The notes: generated by a model from the letters alone, not told the origin. A stretch of 64,000 bases of DNA from Evansella caseinilytica (GCF_900107275.1 NZ_FNPI01000002.1:1-64000); one strand, 5' to 3'. Numbered from the stretch's first letter, positions 43,881-52,814 are shown. Program-made: numbers and translations.

Positions 43881-45032
43881 ATGATGACTTGCCAAAAAAA
43901 TGTATTAGCCACACATTTGGACAAATTTAAAACTGCAATCGTTGCGGAAATCGTTGCAACATTTAAGGAGTTTTTCGGAAGCTGTCATGTTGATACGAGA
44001 GTATTAACCTCGGAAGTAACCAAACTTTTTGATTGCTTTCTCGCAAAGCTGACGGGCAGTGTAGAATGTGACATCCTCTCTTCAGGTGTGAAAATAGAGA
44101 CATACCGCATCCGTGGAAATATTGCCGTCACCGACTTATTCGCCTTTCTTGATGATTCCCGTTCCATCGTGGAGAACTGGGTATGGAAGCAGCAGCTTGA
44201 TATTATTGAAAAAACGAACGGAATTGCCAAATTAAATGAAGTGTATATTGAATTATATAAAGCTATTTCCTTGTACTCCGACAAACAGCGAAAGGAAGAG
44301 TTGCATAAAAAAAATCAGGAAATGGACAAACTATTGGAGGATCGTGCGCAAATATTAACGAAGCTGTCGAACAGTTTTGCCCACGAAATACGTAATCCTC
44401 TTACTTCTATTAAAGGGTTTATTCAGTTGTTGGAAAGCCGGTTGGAAAAGCCGGCTCATGAACGAATGTATTTTCAATATATCAACCAAGAAATAAAAGA
44501 GCTGGAAGAACAAGTGAACCAAATATTATATTTGTCCAACAGAAAAAATCATGAAGATTACCGGCTGCGAAAGATTTCATTGAATTCGCTCGTCATTCAC
44601 GCGCTGAAAACATTCAAGCCGATCTTTAATGATCACCGCATTCAAGTCGATGTAAAACTGATGCATCATCTCGTGATCAACGGCGTGGAGGATCAGTTGA
44701 AGCTGGCGCTTTACAAGCTGATTCAAAATGCGATTGACGCCTTGATGTTGCGGGACCTGGAACGGAAAATAAAAATCGTATTGTATGAAGATAATAATGA
44801 TATTTGCTTAAGCATTTCCAATAATGGTCCGCCGATTTCTTCCCTGATCAAAAACAGTATTTTTGACCCGTTTGTAAGTACGAAAGAACTGGGGAAAGGT
44901 ATCGGCCTCGCCATCACGAAGCAAATTGTCGAGAAGCATGACGGAACGATCCATTGCTGGTCAAAGGGACAGTGGACTACGTTTAAGCTTTCTTTTAAGT
45001 TGGGCCATGTGAGTATCGGGAGCCAAAAATGA
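43881..45032 (+). CDS. Cytoplasmic sensor histidine kinase, probable sporulation kinase
   Basis: 383 residues. No signal peptide or membrane segment. The first ~140 residues are a helical domain I do not recognise, ending in a coiled coil; no PAS domain is visible. The dimerisation helix has the phosphoacceptor in NSFAHEIRNPLTSIKGFIQLLESR (about residue 173), the wording of phosphorelay kinases such as KinA-KinE, and the ATPase shows LIQNAIDAL (N box), ISNNGPPISS (G1) and GKGIGLAITKQIVEKHDG (G2). No partner response regulator is adjacent; spo0B lies 380 bases downstream on the same strand. Phosphate transfer to Spo0F is an inference. Confidence 0.85.
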   Translation: MMTCQKNVLATHLDKFKTAIVAEIVATFKEFFGSCHVDTRVLTSEVTKLFDCFLAKLTGSVECDILSSGVKIETYRIRGNIAVTDLFAFLDDSRSIVENWVWKQQLDIIEKTNGIAKLNEVYIELYKAISLYSDKQRKEELHKKNQEMDKLLEDRAQILTKLSNSFAHEIRNPLTSIKGFIQLLESRLEKPAHERMYFQYINQEIKELEEQVNQILYLSNRKNHEDYRLRKISLNSLVIHALKTFKPIFNDHRIQVDVKLMHHLVINGVEDQLKLALYKLIQNAIDALMLRDLERKIKIVLYEDNNDICLSISNNGPPISSLIKNSIFDPFVSTKELGKGIGLAITKQIVEKHDGTIHCWSKGQWTTFKLSFKLGHVSIGSQK

Positions 45033-45221
45033 GAGGAAAAAGGAATGCGGCAGCCCGTCCAACCGTGTTTGCCCGATGGTACCCTGCATCATCACGGATG
45101 ATTTGCCTGTGTAAGCAGGAGCGGCATTTTTCCGGAACCAGAGCAGCTGCTTTTCAGTTGCTGAGACGTGACGGCTTTTTTTCATTGGAAAAAAAGCTGG
45201 CTTTTTACCTTTACCCTGTTC

Positions 45222-45366
45222 AACAAGGCAATGCTTCCGCTCGATGCATTGTGTTTGTTCAAAAAGATAAAGAACGTTCTTTGGGAATAAACACTTTCCA
45301 TCGCGCTTTATCGCGTTTTTATGATAAAATGATCCATGAAAGTGTGTGGTTCAAAAAAGGAGGACA
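45222..45366 (+). repeat. Repeat remnants at the junction before spo0B
   Basis: TTCAACAAGGCAATGCTTCCGCTCGATGC is the end of the long element; the palindrome follows at 45251-45293 with a mutated right arm (TTCTTTGGGAATAAACAC). At 45352 GTTCAAAAAAGGAGGACAT equals the reversed end of a 161-bp unit. TTTTTATGATAAAATGATCC may be a promoter for spo0B. Confidence 0.7.
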
Positions 45367-45412
45367 TATCAGAATACCTTCTGCGAGTTGACGAAGCTTT
45401 AGGAGTGTTATT

Positions 45413-45949
45413 ATGACAAAGGATTGGGACGTCGTAGACGTTTTACGGCACAACAGGCATGACTGGCTGAATAAATTGCAGCTTATCAAGGGGAATCTGG
45501 ATATCGGACGGATTCAAAAAGCGGAGAGCATTATCGATGAGATTATCCAACAAGCAAAAAATGAAAGTGATTTATCCAACTTAACGACGAATAAATTAGC
45601 GGAACGCTTATTGCTGTTTAATTGGGAAAGTCACCCGTATGTTCTTGCTTTTGAAGCGCTGGTCGGAGAGAAAAACTGGGAAGAAAAAGAAGAGCTCATC
45701 CTTTCCTTTCTAGACGAGGTCTTTTTTCTGTTTGATGAATATGCAAAATCCGGCGAAGATAATCAGTTAATGCTCATTTTAAAAGATATGAACGGTATTG
45801 AAATGGATATCGATTTCCAAGGAACGATTATGATTGTGGAAAAATGGAAAGCGGATATTGAAAAGCTTTTGTCCGATTATCACTTATATATTGATAATGT
45901 GGAATGGGATGAAGGCGGCTGTTTTTTCTCATCTTCATTTGATAAATAG
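45413..45949 (+). CDS. spo0B: Sporulation initiation phosphotransferase Spo0B
   Basis: 178 residues. The phosphorylated His is in the helix VVDVLRHNRHDWLNKLQLIKGNLDIG (His at about residue 16, in RHDWLN), the diagnostic stretch of Spo0B; the C-terminal half is the degenerate ATPase-like fold with no N or G boxes. It moves phosphate from Spo0F to Spo0A. AGGAGTG stands about ten bases before the ATG. obgE follows 29 bases later, as in other bacilli, but the usual upstream rplU-ysxB-rpmA genes are missing here. Confidence 0.93.
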   Translation: MTKDWDVVDVLRHNRHDWLNKLQLIKGNLDIGRIQKAESIIDEIIQQAKNESDLSNLTTNKLAERLLLFNWESHPYVLAFEALVGEKNWEEKEELILSFLDEVFFLFDEYAKSGEDNQLMLILKDMNGIEMDIDFQGTIMIVEKWKADIEKLLSDYHLYIDNVEWDEGGCFFSSSFDK

Positions 45950-45978
45950 CAGCCGGAGAAATGATGAGGTGAAAGCGC

Positions 45979-47265
45979 ATGTTTGTAGATAAGGTAAAGA
46001 TATATGTAAAAGGCGGCGACGGCGGCAACGGGATCGTTGCCTACCGCCGTGAAAAATATGTACCGGACGGCGGACCGGCCGGCGGCGACGGCGGTAAAGG
46101 CGCGGATGTCGTTTTTATCGTGGACGAAGGCTTAAGAACATTAATGGATTTCCGCTATCAGCGTCATTTTAAAGCGGAGCGCGGCGAGAACGGGCGCCCG
46201 AAAAATCAACATGGAAAAAGCCGTGAAGCGATGGAAGTCAAGATTCCTCCTGGGACGACGGTGACGGACGAAGACACCGGGAAAGTCATCGCCGATTTAA
46301 CGGAACACGGACAAAGAGCGGTCATTGCCCACGGCGGCAGAGGCGGCAGAGGCAACTCCAGATTCGCAACTCCGGCAAATCCGGCACCGGAAATTGCGGA
46401 AAACGGGCAACCGGGGCAAGAAAGAAATCTTATTTTGGAGCTGAAGGTGTTGGCGGATGTCGGTCTCGTAGGCTTTCCGAGTGTCGGAAAGTCGACGCTG
46501 CTTTCGGTTGTATCGGCGGCGCGGCCGAAGATTGCCGATTATCATTTCACGACATTGACTCCAAATTTAGGGGTCGTGGAAACGGATGATCAACGCAGCT
46601 TTGTCATGGCTGATTTGCCGGGGCTTATCGAAGGGGCACATTCCGGAGTCGGGCTGGGTCATCAGTTTTTACGCCATATTGAACGGACGAGGGTCATCGT
46701 CCATGTGATTGACATGAGCGGCTTGGAAGGAAGAGATCCTTATGATGATTATGTCACCATCAATGAGGAACTGGAGCAATATAATTTACGGCTGATGGAA
46801 CGACCGCAAATTATTGTTGCCAATAAAATGGATATCCCGGCTGCGGAGGAAAATCTTGAGCTGTTTCGTGAAATGCTGGGAGACGATGCCCCCGATATAT
46901 TTCCCATCTCGGCAGTTACAAAAAAAGGGGTGTCCGGTCTGCTTCTGAAAATTGCCGATAAATTGGAAACGGCGCCGGAGTTTCCGCTATACAGTGAAGA
47001 AGATATCGAACAGCGGGTTGTGTATAAATTTGAAAAGCAGGAAGATCCATTTCATATTTCCCGTGACGATGACGGTGCGTTTGTCATTGAAGGGCACGGC
47101 ATTGAAACGATCTTTAAGATGACGGATTTCGGACGCGACGACTCGGTAAAACGGTTTGCCCGCCGAATGCGCCATATGGGAATCGACGATGCTTTGCGAG
47201 AGCGGGGAGCAAAGGACGGCGACACTGTCCGGATATTGAATTACGAGTTTGAATTTGTGGAGTAA
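45979..47265 (+). CDS. obgE: GTPase Obg
   Basis: 428 residues. N-terminal Gly-rich Obg fold (residues 1-158; [29 protein letters not shown]), then the GTPase with G1 [12 protein letters not shown]2/switch [12 protein letters not shown]3 [10 protein letters not shown]4 NKMD and G5-like ISAVTKKG, and the C-terminal OCT domain (residues ~350-428). Obg binds the 50S subunit and is essential; in B. subtilis it is needed for sigma-B activation and sporulation. Co-transcribed with spo0B. Confidence 0.96.
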   Translation: MFVDKVKIYVKGGDGGNGIVAYRREKYVPDGGPAGGDGGKGADVVFIVDEGLRTLMDFRYQRHFKAERGENGRPKNQHGKSREAMEVKIPPGTTVTDEDTGKVIADLTEHGQRAVIAHGGRGGRGNSRFATPANPAPEIAENGQPGQERNLILELKVLADVGLVGFPSVGKSTLLSVVSAARPKIADYHFTTLTPNLGVVETDDQRSFVMADLPGLIEGAHSGVGLGHQFLRHIERTRVIVHVIDMSGLEGRDPYDDYVTINEELEQYNLRLMERPQIIVANKMDIPAAEENLELFREMLGDDAPDIFPISAVTKKGVSGLLLKIADKLETAPEFPLYSEEDIEQRVVYKFEKQEDPFHISRDDDGAFVIEGHGIETIFKMTDFGRDDSVKRFARRMRHMGIDDALRERGAKDGDTVRILNYEFEFVE

Positions 47266-47415
47266 ACCGGCACGAAACGGTGCTTTAAAGTGGTTCAGCA
47301 TAACGTGGAGAGAACACCGCAGATTACAGTGGTAATTAACCGCGAATACAACGAAAACACGCTTGTACACGGAACGGCAGCCTGGCAAGCAGTGACAGTG
47401 GAAATATCATCAACC

Positions 47416-47462
47416 GCGAAACGGCTTTCGCTCTATCATCAATAGAGCTGAGGCCGTTTCGC
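47416..47462. terminator. Two-part hairpin between obgE and the HTH gene
   Basis: GCGAAACGGC ... GCCGTTTCGC enclosing GCTCTAT ... ATAGAGC. It is 150 bases past the obgE stop and 20 bases past the stop of the convergent HTH gene. No long T-run on either strand, but the stem is very strong. Confidence 0.7.
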
Positions 47463-47481
47463 ATTCTTCAATCCTCCATTA

Positions 47482-47709
47482 CTAATACGTTTTGTGATAA
47501 CAAATCGCAAAGGGTGATTCTTCTACTTTTTCTTCATTTTTGAATTCCAAAATATCCCCCGGCTGATACTCTAAAGCGTTACAAATAGCATTTAATGTTG
47601 AAAAGCGAACGGCTTTCGCTTTCCCGTTTTTCAGAACAGAAAGGTTAGGCATTGTAATCCCGACTCTGGCGGATAGCTCTGTTACACTCATTTTTCTTTT
47701 TCCCAGCAT
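47482..47709 (-). CDS. Small Cro/C1-type HTH regulator (YozG-like)
   Basis: 75 residues if started at the ATG at 47709. The helix-turn-helix is KMSVTELSARVGITMPNLSVLKNGKAKAVRFSTLNAICNALEYQPGDILEF, the pattern of the small YozG-type regulators found beside membrane proteins. Homologues usually begin a few residues earlier (xxNLDVMLxKRKM), and NIDV is indeed encoded here before the ATG, but no ATG/GTG/TTG with a ribosome site precedes it. A leaderless transcript or unusual start (ATT at 47718) is possible. It is divergent from pheB with overlapping -35 elements. Confidence 0.85.
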   Translation of the reverse strand: MLGKRKMSVTELSARVGITMPNLSVLKNGKAKAVRFSTLNAICNALEYQPGDILEFKNEEKVEESPFAICYHKTY

Positions 47710-47743
47710 GACATCAATGTTATGATTAAAACCGAAACAGGTA

Positions 47744-47772
47744 TTGTCAACAAAATGTCTGAACCTTATAAT
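47744..47772 (+). promoter_or_regulatory. pheB promoter, overlapping a minus-strand TTGACA
   Basis: TTGTCA (47744-47749), 17 bases and TATAAT (47767-47772), 33 bases before the pheB ATG. On the other strand TTGACA at 47750-47745 faces the HTH gene, so the two -35 elements share bases; no good minus-strand -10 is seen. Confidence 0.7.
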
Positions 47773-47805
47773 GAAGTGATAGTAACAAGACGGGTGGTGA
47801 AAGGT

Positions 47806-48255
47806 ATGCGGAAACGAACGGACCAATTTTACTTAGTTCGTGAAGACATGCTTCCGGAAGCAATGCTGAAAACAGTGAGAGTGAAGGAATTGCTGGACAG
47901 CGGAAAATGCGAGAAAATCAATACCGCCGTAAAACAGGTGGATTTAAGCCGCAGTGCATTTTATAAGTATAAAGACGGCATATTTCCCTTTCATACAATG
48001 TTGAAAGAAAAAATTATTACGCTTTCGATTTATTTGGAAGACCGGTCCGGGGCACTGTCAAAGCTGTTGTCACTGATTGCGCAAACAGGGGCAAATGTGT
48101 TAACGATCAATCAAACCATTCCATTGCAGGGCAAGGCAACGATTACACTATCCATTGAAACAGCTGCCATGAATGCAGATGTCTCGGTACTATTAAATAA
48201 AATTGAACAGCTTGATTCCGTTGTTAAAGTGGAACTGATTGGTTCAGGAACTTAG
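47806..48255 (+). CDS. pheB: ACT-domain protein PheB
   Basis: 149 residues from the ATG at 47806 (GGTGAAAGGT upstream). The N-terminal helical part, FYLVREDMLPEAMLKTVRVKELLDSGKCEKINTAVKQVDLSRSAFYKYKDGIFPF, is typical of PheB/YszB; the C-terminal ACT domain starts at ITLSIYLEDRSGALSKLLSLIAQTGANVLTINQ. It was once taken for a chorismate mutase, but it is more probably a regulatory ACT protein for phenylalanine synthesis. It precedes pheA by 20 bases. Confidence 0.94.
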   Translation: MRKRTDQFYLVREDMLPEAMLKTVRVKELLDSGKCEKINTAVKQVDLSRSAFYKYKDGIFPFHTMLKEKIITLSIYLEDRSGALSKLLSLIAQTGANVLTINQTIPLQGKATITLSIETAAMNADVSVLLNKIEQLDSVVKVELIGSGT

Positions 48256-48275
48256 ATAGAGGGAGCGATTTTTTT

Positions 48276-49166
48276 ATGGAAGTAAAAGTAGGTTATTTAG
48301 GCCCAGCCGGATCGTTTACAGAACAGGCAGCAAAGGCGATTTTTGCCAATGAAAAAAGAGTTCCCTTCCGCACGATTCCCGACTGTATTGATGCAGTCAA
48401 CGATCATCTTGTAGACTATGCCGTTGTTCCGCTGGAAAATGCCATTGAAGGCTCAGTAAACATTACGCTGGATTATTTGATTCATCACCAGCGCATGACG
48501 ATGACAGCTGAAGTAACGGCGCCAATTTATCAACACCTAATGGTTAGAAAGGAGCACGTTTCCGTTTGGAAGGAAGCCGCAACGGTTTTTTCCCACCCGC
48601 AGGCGATTGCCCAATGTCATCACTTCCTGCGAAACAATCTTCCCGATGCCACGATAACGTATTCGGTATCCACTGCGGAAGCTGCGAAGCATGTAAGCGA
48701 GCAGCTTGATGGCGTTTTTGCGGCGATTGCCAATGAGATAGCAGCCAAGGAATACGGCTTGGAAATCGTTCAGTCGGAAATCAACGACTATGACAACAAC
48801 TCCACCCGCTTTATCGTCCTGAAAAAAGGAGTCATGGGAGAGGAGACCTTTTCCGGCTTAGACCACTCAACATATAAAACGACCCTCATGGTGACGTTGC
48901 CTTCCGATTTTTCCGGGGCGCTTCATCAAGTGCTTTCTGCGTTTGCCTGGCGAAAGCTTAACTTGAGCAAAATTGAATCCCGGCCGATGAAAACAGGCTT
49001 GGGCAACTATTTTTTCATCATTGATGTGGAGATGAAAATGGATAAGGTTTTGCTTGCCGGAGCATGTGAAGAGATCAAGGCGTTAGGGTGCGGAGTAGAT
49101 ATATTAGGAAGCTATCCATGCTTTGAGTGGAAGGCGCTGGAAGCGGAAAATGGTGCGTTAAAGTAG
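48276..49166 (+). CDS. pheA: Prephenate dehydratase
   Basis: 296 residues. GYLGPAGSFTEQAA at the start, PLENAIEGSVNITLDYL, and the catalytic Thr in NNSTRFIVL are the dehydratase hallmarks; the ACT domain (about 205-285) carries LSKIESRPMKTGLGNYFFIIDVE, the ESRP and GLG(N)Y phenylalanine-binding motifs, so feedback inhibition by phenylalanine is expected. It converts prephenate to phenylpyruvate. Last gene of pheBA, closed by a terminator. The nad and niaR genes present here in B. subtilis are absent. Confidence 0.96.
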   Translation: MEVKVGYLGPAGSFTEQAAKAIFANEKRVPFRTIPDCIDAVNDHLVDYAVVPLENAIEGSVNITLDYLIHHQRMTMTAEVTAPIYQHLMVRKEHVSVWKEAATVFSHPQAIAQCHHFLRNNLPDATITYSVSTAEAAKHVSEQLDGVFAAIANEIAAKEYGLEIVQSEINDYDNNSTRFIVLKKGVMGEETFSGLDHSTYKTTLMVTLPSDFSGALHQVLSAFAWRKLNLSKIESRPMKTGLGNYFFIIDVEMKMDKVLLAGACEEIKALGCGVDILGSYPCFEWKALEAENGALK

Positions 49167-49203
49167 CTAAAACGACAAGGATGCAAAATAAAGTAAGGTA
49201 GCA

Positions 49204-49236
49204 GGAACGGGGTCGGACAACGATCCCGTTTTTTCA
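49204..49236 (+). terminator. Intrinsic terminator after pheA
   Basis: AACGGGGTCG ... CGATCCCGTT followed by TTTT. Confidence 0.85.
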
Positions 49237-49412
49237 GTGCGCTCTTAGCGACTGCGATAATGAAAAAGCGCGGAACAGCATTAAAACACAGCAGCCATAT
49301 AAAACAGCTTCTGCTTAGTTCTGTTTAAAAATTTGTTTTTTATAAAAAGGTGTGACGATTCGCCCAAATCAGCATAAGATGTAGTGACATTGTATGGGAG
49401 GGATCTTACAAA

Positions 49413-50381
49413 GTGAGAATTCATATTGTTCAAAAAGGAGATACCCTTTGGAAGCTTGCGCAAAAATACGGAGTGGAGTTTGAAGCATTAAAGGCTGCCA
49501 ACAACCACCTTAATAACCCGGATCTCATCATGCCTGGAATGAAAGTGAAAATTCCTAGCGGCGGTGTGCAAGCGAAAAAGGAAAATGTTTATCAAACAGG
49601 GAAAAAAGAGGCACCGATAACAAAAGAAGTACCGATGAAGGAAGCGCCGCCGCCCTCTTTAAAACCGGAAAAAGAAAAGCCTGTACCTGTTCCGTCCGCG
49701 CCAAAAGTTCCGATAGCAAAGCCGGCACCATCATACCATTTGCAAAAAACAGACATGAATTTCAATATTTACAACAAGATGGAAAAGGAGATTAAGATAC
49801 CTGCACCTCCTAAAGTGCCGAAGCCGAAAGAAATTCCGAAAGTGGAAGTGCCGCCGCCTGTAAAGAAGCCGATGGAACCGAAACCGAAGCCGAAGCCGTT
49901 TCCACCTAAAAAATTTCCAGTGAAGCAGCCGTTGTTTGCCGATTGCTATCCGGTTCCGCCGTTTTATTCCGGCTGCTTTCCGTGCCCGCCGCCATATCCT
50001 GTATATCATCACCAGTATCCGATGCCGATGCCTGCACCGATGATTCATGGATATCCGGCTATGTCTCCTTATGCGATCCCGTATCCGGGGCAAATGCCGA
50101 TGCAGGCGGATGATAATATGGATGATGTTGCTCCTGATTATCAGCCAGACGCGGCCGGTTATGGAGATGTAACAACACAGCAAATTCAACCGCAGCAGGC
50201 AATGGTTCCGCAAACGCCAATGAATATGAACTTTCCTTCGCAAAGCGGGTATGCTGGAATGCCGATGCCGCCGGGAGGCTATCATCCAATGGCAACGATG
50301 CCGCAGATGCCGCATTACGCTCCTCACCCTTATCCGGCATTATGGCGCGATGAAGAGGATTCAGAAGAAGAATTTGATTAA
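49413..50381 (+). CDS. safA: Spore coat assembly protein SafA
   Basis: 322 residues from a GTG at 49413 (GGGAGGG ~10 bases before). LysM domain at residues 2-48 (IHIVQKGDTLWKLAQKYGVEFEALKAAN...MPGMKVKIP) for cortex peptidoglycan binding, then a Lys/Pro-rich spacer of about 120 residues (repeated KPKPKP, PPKVPKPK) and a Tyr/Pro/Met-rich C-terminal part (PPPYPVYHHQYPMPMP, MPQMPHY). SafA directs inner-coat assembly at the cortex-coat interface. Bacillus species have a shorter internal form from an internal start; the Met at about residue 126 (MNFNIYNKM) could play that role here. Confidence 0.93.
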   Translation: MRIHIVQKGDTLWKLAQKYGVEFEALKAANNHLNNPDLIMPGMKVKIPSGGVQAKKENVYQTGKKEAPITKEVPMKEAPPPSLKPEKEKPVPVPSAPKVPIAKPAPSYHLQKTDMNFNIYNKMEKEIKIPAPPKVPKPKEIPKVEVPPPVKKPMEPKPKPKPFPPKKFPVKQPLFADCYPVPPFYSGCFPCPPPYPVYHHQYPMPMPAPMIHGYPAMSPYAIPYPGQMPMQADDNMDDVAPDYQPDAAGYGDVTTQQIQPQQAMVPQTPMNMNFPSQSGYAGMPMPPGGYHPMATMPQMPHYAPHPYPALWRDEEDSEEEFD

Positions 50382-50517
50382 CTGTCTGGCGAAGTGAGCG
50401 GAAAAGGAGATGTTGGCGTGCAAATGCAATCATGATGAATCTGCGCAGTCCACAAAGCGGTTCATGATTAACGCTATTCAAGAACAAGAGCAAGTGTTTT
50501 CCATAAGATCACGGGAG

Positions 50518-50552
50518 CATCACATAGGTGAAAAACCTTTGTGATGTTTTTT
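50518..50552 (+). terminator. Intrinsic terminator after safA
   Basis: CATCACATAGG ... CCTTTGTGATG followed by a run of seven T. Because it separates safA from coxA, coxA should have its own promoter in 50553-50630. Confidence 0.85.
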
Positions 50553-50641
50553 TATGGTTAAGGAAAGTAGCACAATTACCTATAAATAACAGAATCAAAC
50601 CATCTCCTCCTAGACAACCTAAGGAGTGAAAGGAGGTCAAT

Positions 50642-51853
50642 ATGAAAAAAATCGCATTGAGTTTAACTGCTGCTGGTATATTGTTTGCCGGCGTAGCCGG
50701 CTGCGGCGATGTTAATGATGCTGGAATGGATGATACACAAAGAGGATATGGCACAAACCAAACCCGGGGATGGGACAGAACCACTGGCTTCGGAGCTGAT
50801 CAGGGCAGAGTGAATGAACACACTGATCGAGGGTTTATTCAGGAAGGCCGTGGGCAAACCGGCTTTGGTGGAGGAACCGGGTATGGCACAGGATATAATA
50901 CTCAGGTGCGCGTACCGGGGCAACAAAACGGAGCTTTGACCCGTGAACGGGGATTCGGCAGTGTTTATGACTATCAGACGGGCAACCGCAATCCAGGTAC
51001 CGGAATACATGGACAAAACCGTGCCAACCGCGGCCGAACCACTGCCTATGCGGCAAGAGAGAACGTAGAGCTTCGTGGATTCAGCCGGGGAATAACCGGG
51101 AATGATCGTCCGGGAATGATTGATGAAAACGGAGTATTAAACGATCAATATAATGCACGTGATATCAGATCAATGTATCGTCGACAAAACCGCAATGTCC
51201 AGCACCGTTCGCAGTTCGGCAATGATGGAGCACGCTTAAACGAAGGAACCCGTGGAACGCAAGGGATGAACCGGCGAAACCAGGGTACACAAGGTTTAAA
51301 TCGGAAAAATCAAGGAACGCAAGGAATGAATCGGCGGAACCAGGGAAAACAAGGTTTAAACCGTCAAAACGAGGGAACACGCGGGCTTAATCGTGGAGCG
51401 TCGGAAGAGCTCCGGAAAAACGGCGCCAAGCACCTGGACCATGGTAAATATGATGCTAAAGCCATTCAGGACGGACAGGGAGACTGGTTTTATAATGGTG
51501 ACGAAGATGAGAACAATGATGGCCGGCTTTCCCGGAGGATTTCGCAACGGTTAACCGGTATGAATGATTTACGAGATCCGCGTGTTATTGTCCGTGGCAA
51601 CAATGTCGTCATCGGTACAGAAACGGATGGAGATGCCAACCGTCTGCAAAACAATCTTCGCAATGACCTAAGCGGACTGGCGGGGAATCGTGACATCCAT
51701 GTTGTAACCGATCGGGATCGTGTAAGAAATATCCGTGACATGGATGATCGGATTCGCGCAGGGGAGCCGTTTGAAGAATTCGCAGACACGTTTAACGATA
51801 TGCTGCAGGATATCGGAAGAGCTGCCCGGCGTCCATTTGAACAAAGTCGATGA
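50642..51853 (+). CDS. coxA: CoxA/YhcN-YlaJ family sporulation lipoprotein
   Basis: 403 residues. Lipoprotein signal peptide with the lipobox VAGC (Cys at about residue 21). A long Gly/Arg/Asn/Gln-rich, disordered middle (residues ~30-250) ends in five 10-residue repeats of the type NQGTQGxNRR (51249-51397). The C-terminal YhcN/YlaJ domain (about 285-400) has SQRLTGMNDLRDPRVIVRGNNVVIGTE. CoxA is made in the forespore or mother cell and sits in the cortex; it neighbours safA in B. subtilis. It is about twice the length of B. subtilis CoxA because of the low-complexity part. AAAGGAGG lies before the ATG. Confidence 0.87.
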   Translation: MKKIALSLTAAGILFAGVAGCGDVNDAGMDDTQRGYGTNQTRGWDRTTGFGADQGRVNEHTDRGFIQEGRGQTGFGGGTGYGTGYNTQVRVPGQQNGALTRERGFGSVYDYQTGNRNPGTGIHGQNRANRGRTTAYAARENVELRGFSRGITGNDRPGMIDENGVLNDQYNARDIRSMYRRQNRNVQHRSQFGNDGARLNEGTRGTQGMNRRNQGTQGLNRKNQGTQGMNRRNQGKQGLNRQNEGTRGLNRGASEELRKNGAKHLDHGKYDAKAIQDGQGDWFYNGDEDENNDGRLSRRISQRLTGMNDLRDPRVIVRGNNVVIGTETDGDANRLQNNLRNDLSGLAGNRDIHVVTDRDRVRNIRDMDDRIRAGEPFEEFADTFNDMLQDIGRAARRPFEQSR

Positions 51854-51888
51854 TTTTTTTGACCCAAACATAATGAGCTGTTGCTGCA

Positions 51889-51936
51889 AGGGTGACGCAA
51901 AAAGTCGAACGGACTTTTTCGTTGCCCTCATTTTTT
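51889..51936 (+). terminator. Intrinsic terminator after coxA
   Basis: AGGGTGACGCAAAAAGTC ... GACTTTTTCGTTGCCCT followed by CATTTTTT. Confidence 0.85.
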
Positions 51937-52047
51937 GCGGACGAAATGAAAAAGAAAAATACGGATATTATTTCGGCGGTTTGGAAATCCTATCAATAAA
52001 GGTACAACCTTATTGTATTTCCAACGAACATGAGGAGGCGTCATGAC

Positions 52048-52608
52048 ATGAACAGGGCACGGACGTTTTCAAATAAAGGCGGCTCATTTCAACTTTATTT
52101 GCGACTGTTTCTCGTGACATTCAGCTTATTTTTATATCTCTCGCTTTTGGCATTTACCGTATCAGCGGAAAGCCGGAGTGCAACGTCCGTCGACAACGAA
52201 CCCAAATCCGTGGAAGTGATCTTGCAGCGGCAATACTTGGATGGCGAAATAAGTGAGGAAATTGTTCTAGAAACTATTTGGTCGATGGAAGATTTCTGGG
52301 CATATTATCATGACTGGCAGCTCATTGATCAAAACGATGTGCAAGTCATTTTTCGCAAGGAATTAAACGATATCTCACCTCTGTTAAAAATAAACGGCTA
52401 CTTCGGCTTGGCGGAAGACGGAACATTGAATATTTACAATGGAAAACCTGAGGACAATAATGTGATTCAATCTTTCTTTCAAGTAAATACAAGCCGGTTA
52501 AAGAGTCATTTGCATCAGGATTTACTTAAAGGAATTCCGGTAACATCGAAGGATCATTACATTCAAGTGTTGAAAATGGTGGAGAAGTATGCGGTAACTG
52601 AAATGTAA
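52048..52608 (+). CDS. bofC: Forespore regulator BofC
   Basis: 186 residues from the ATG at 52048 (GAGGAGG nine bases upstream). Signal peptide LYLRLFLVTFSLFLYLSLLAFTVSAES, so it is exported into the intermembrane space of the forespore. The mature part has VEVILQRQYLDGEISEEIVLETIWSMEDFWAYYHDWQLI and ISPLLKINGYFGLAEDGTLNIYNG, the BofC sequence pattern (two domains). BofC restrains the SpoIVB protease, which signals activation of pro-sigma-K. Located between coxA and ruvA as in related bacilli. Confidence 0.92.
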   Translation: MNRARTFSNKGGSFQLYLRLFLVTFSLFLYLSLLAFTVSAESRSATSVDNEPKSVEVILQRQYLDGEISEEIVLETIWSMEDFWAYYHDWQLIDQNDVQVIFRKELNDISPLLKINGYFGLAEDGTLNIYNGKPEDNNVIQSFFQVNTSRLKSHLHQDLLKGIPVTSKDHYIQVLKMVEKYAVTEM

Positions 52609-52680
52609 CAGCGAACAGGAGCAATATCGTTTGTGATAACAGCCATCAAACCGATCTTTTGGAACATAACATAGATGTAA

Positions 52681-52716
52681 TGAAAGAGCTGCCTCGCGGG
52701 CGGTTTCTTTTTTTTG
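52681..52716 (+). terminator. Intrinsic terminator after bofC
   Basis: GAAAGAGCTGCC-tcgc-GGGCGGTTTC, imperfect, followed by eight T. Confidence 0.65.
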
Positions 52717-52814
52717 CCGGTACTTGCTGCCTTTTTGGCTGCCGACGTACTGAACTGAACAACGTTTTAAGCGGAAGTGCAATGCCGTTATATTCAGAGC
52801 ACAGCTTCTTGTGT

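Noticed and set aside
47722-47805. Upstream extension of pheB to an earlier start
   Set aside because: It would include the promoter -35/-10 elements; the ATG at 47806 has a ribosome site and gives the family length.
49731-50327. 198-codon minus-strand frame opposite safA
   Set aside because: An Arg/His-rich shadow of the Pro/Tyr/Met-rich safA codons, with no start signal.
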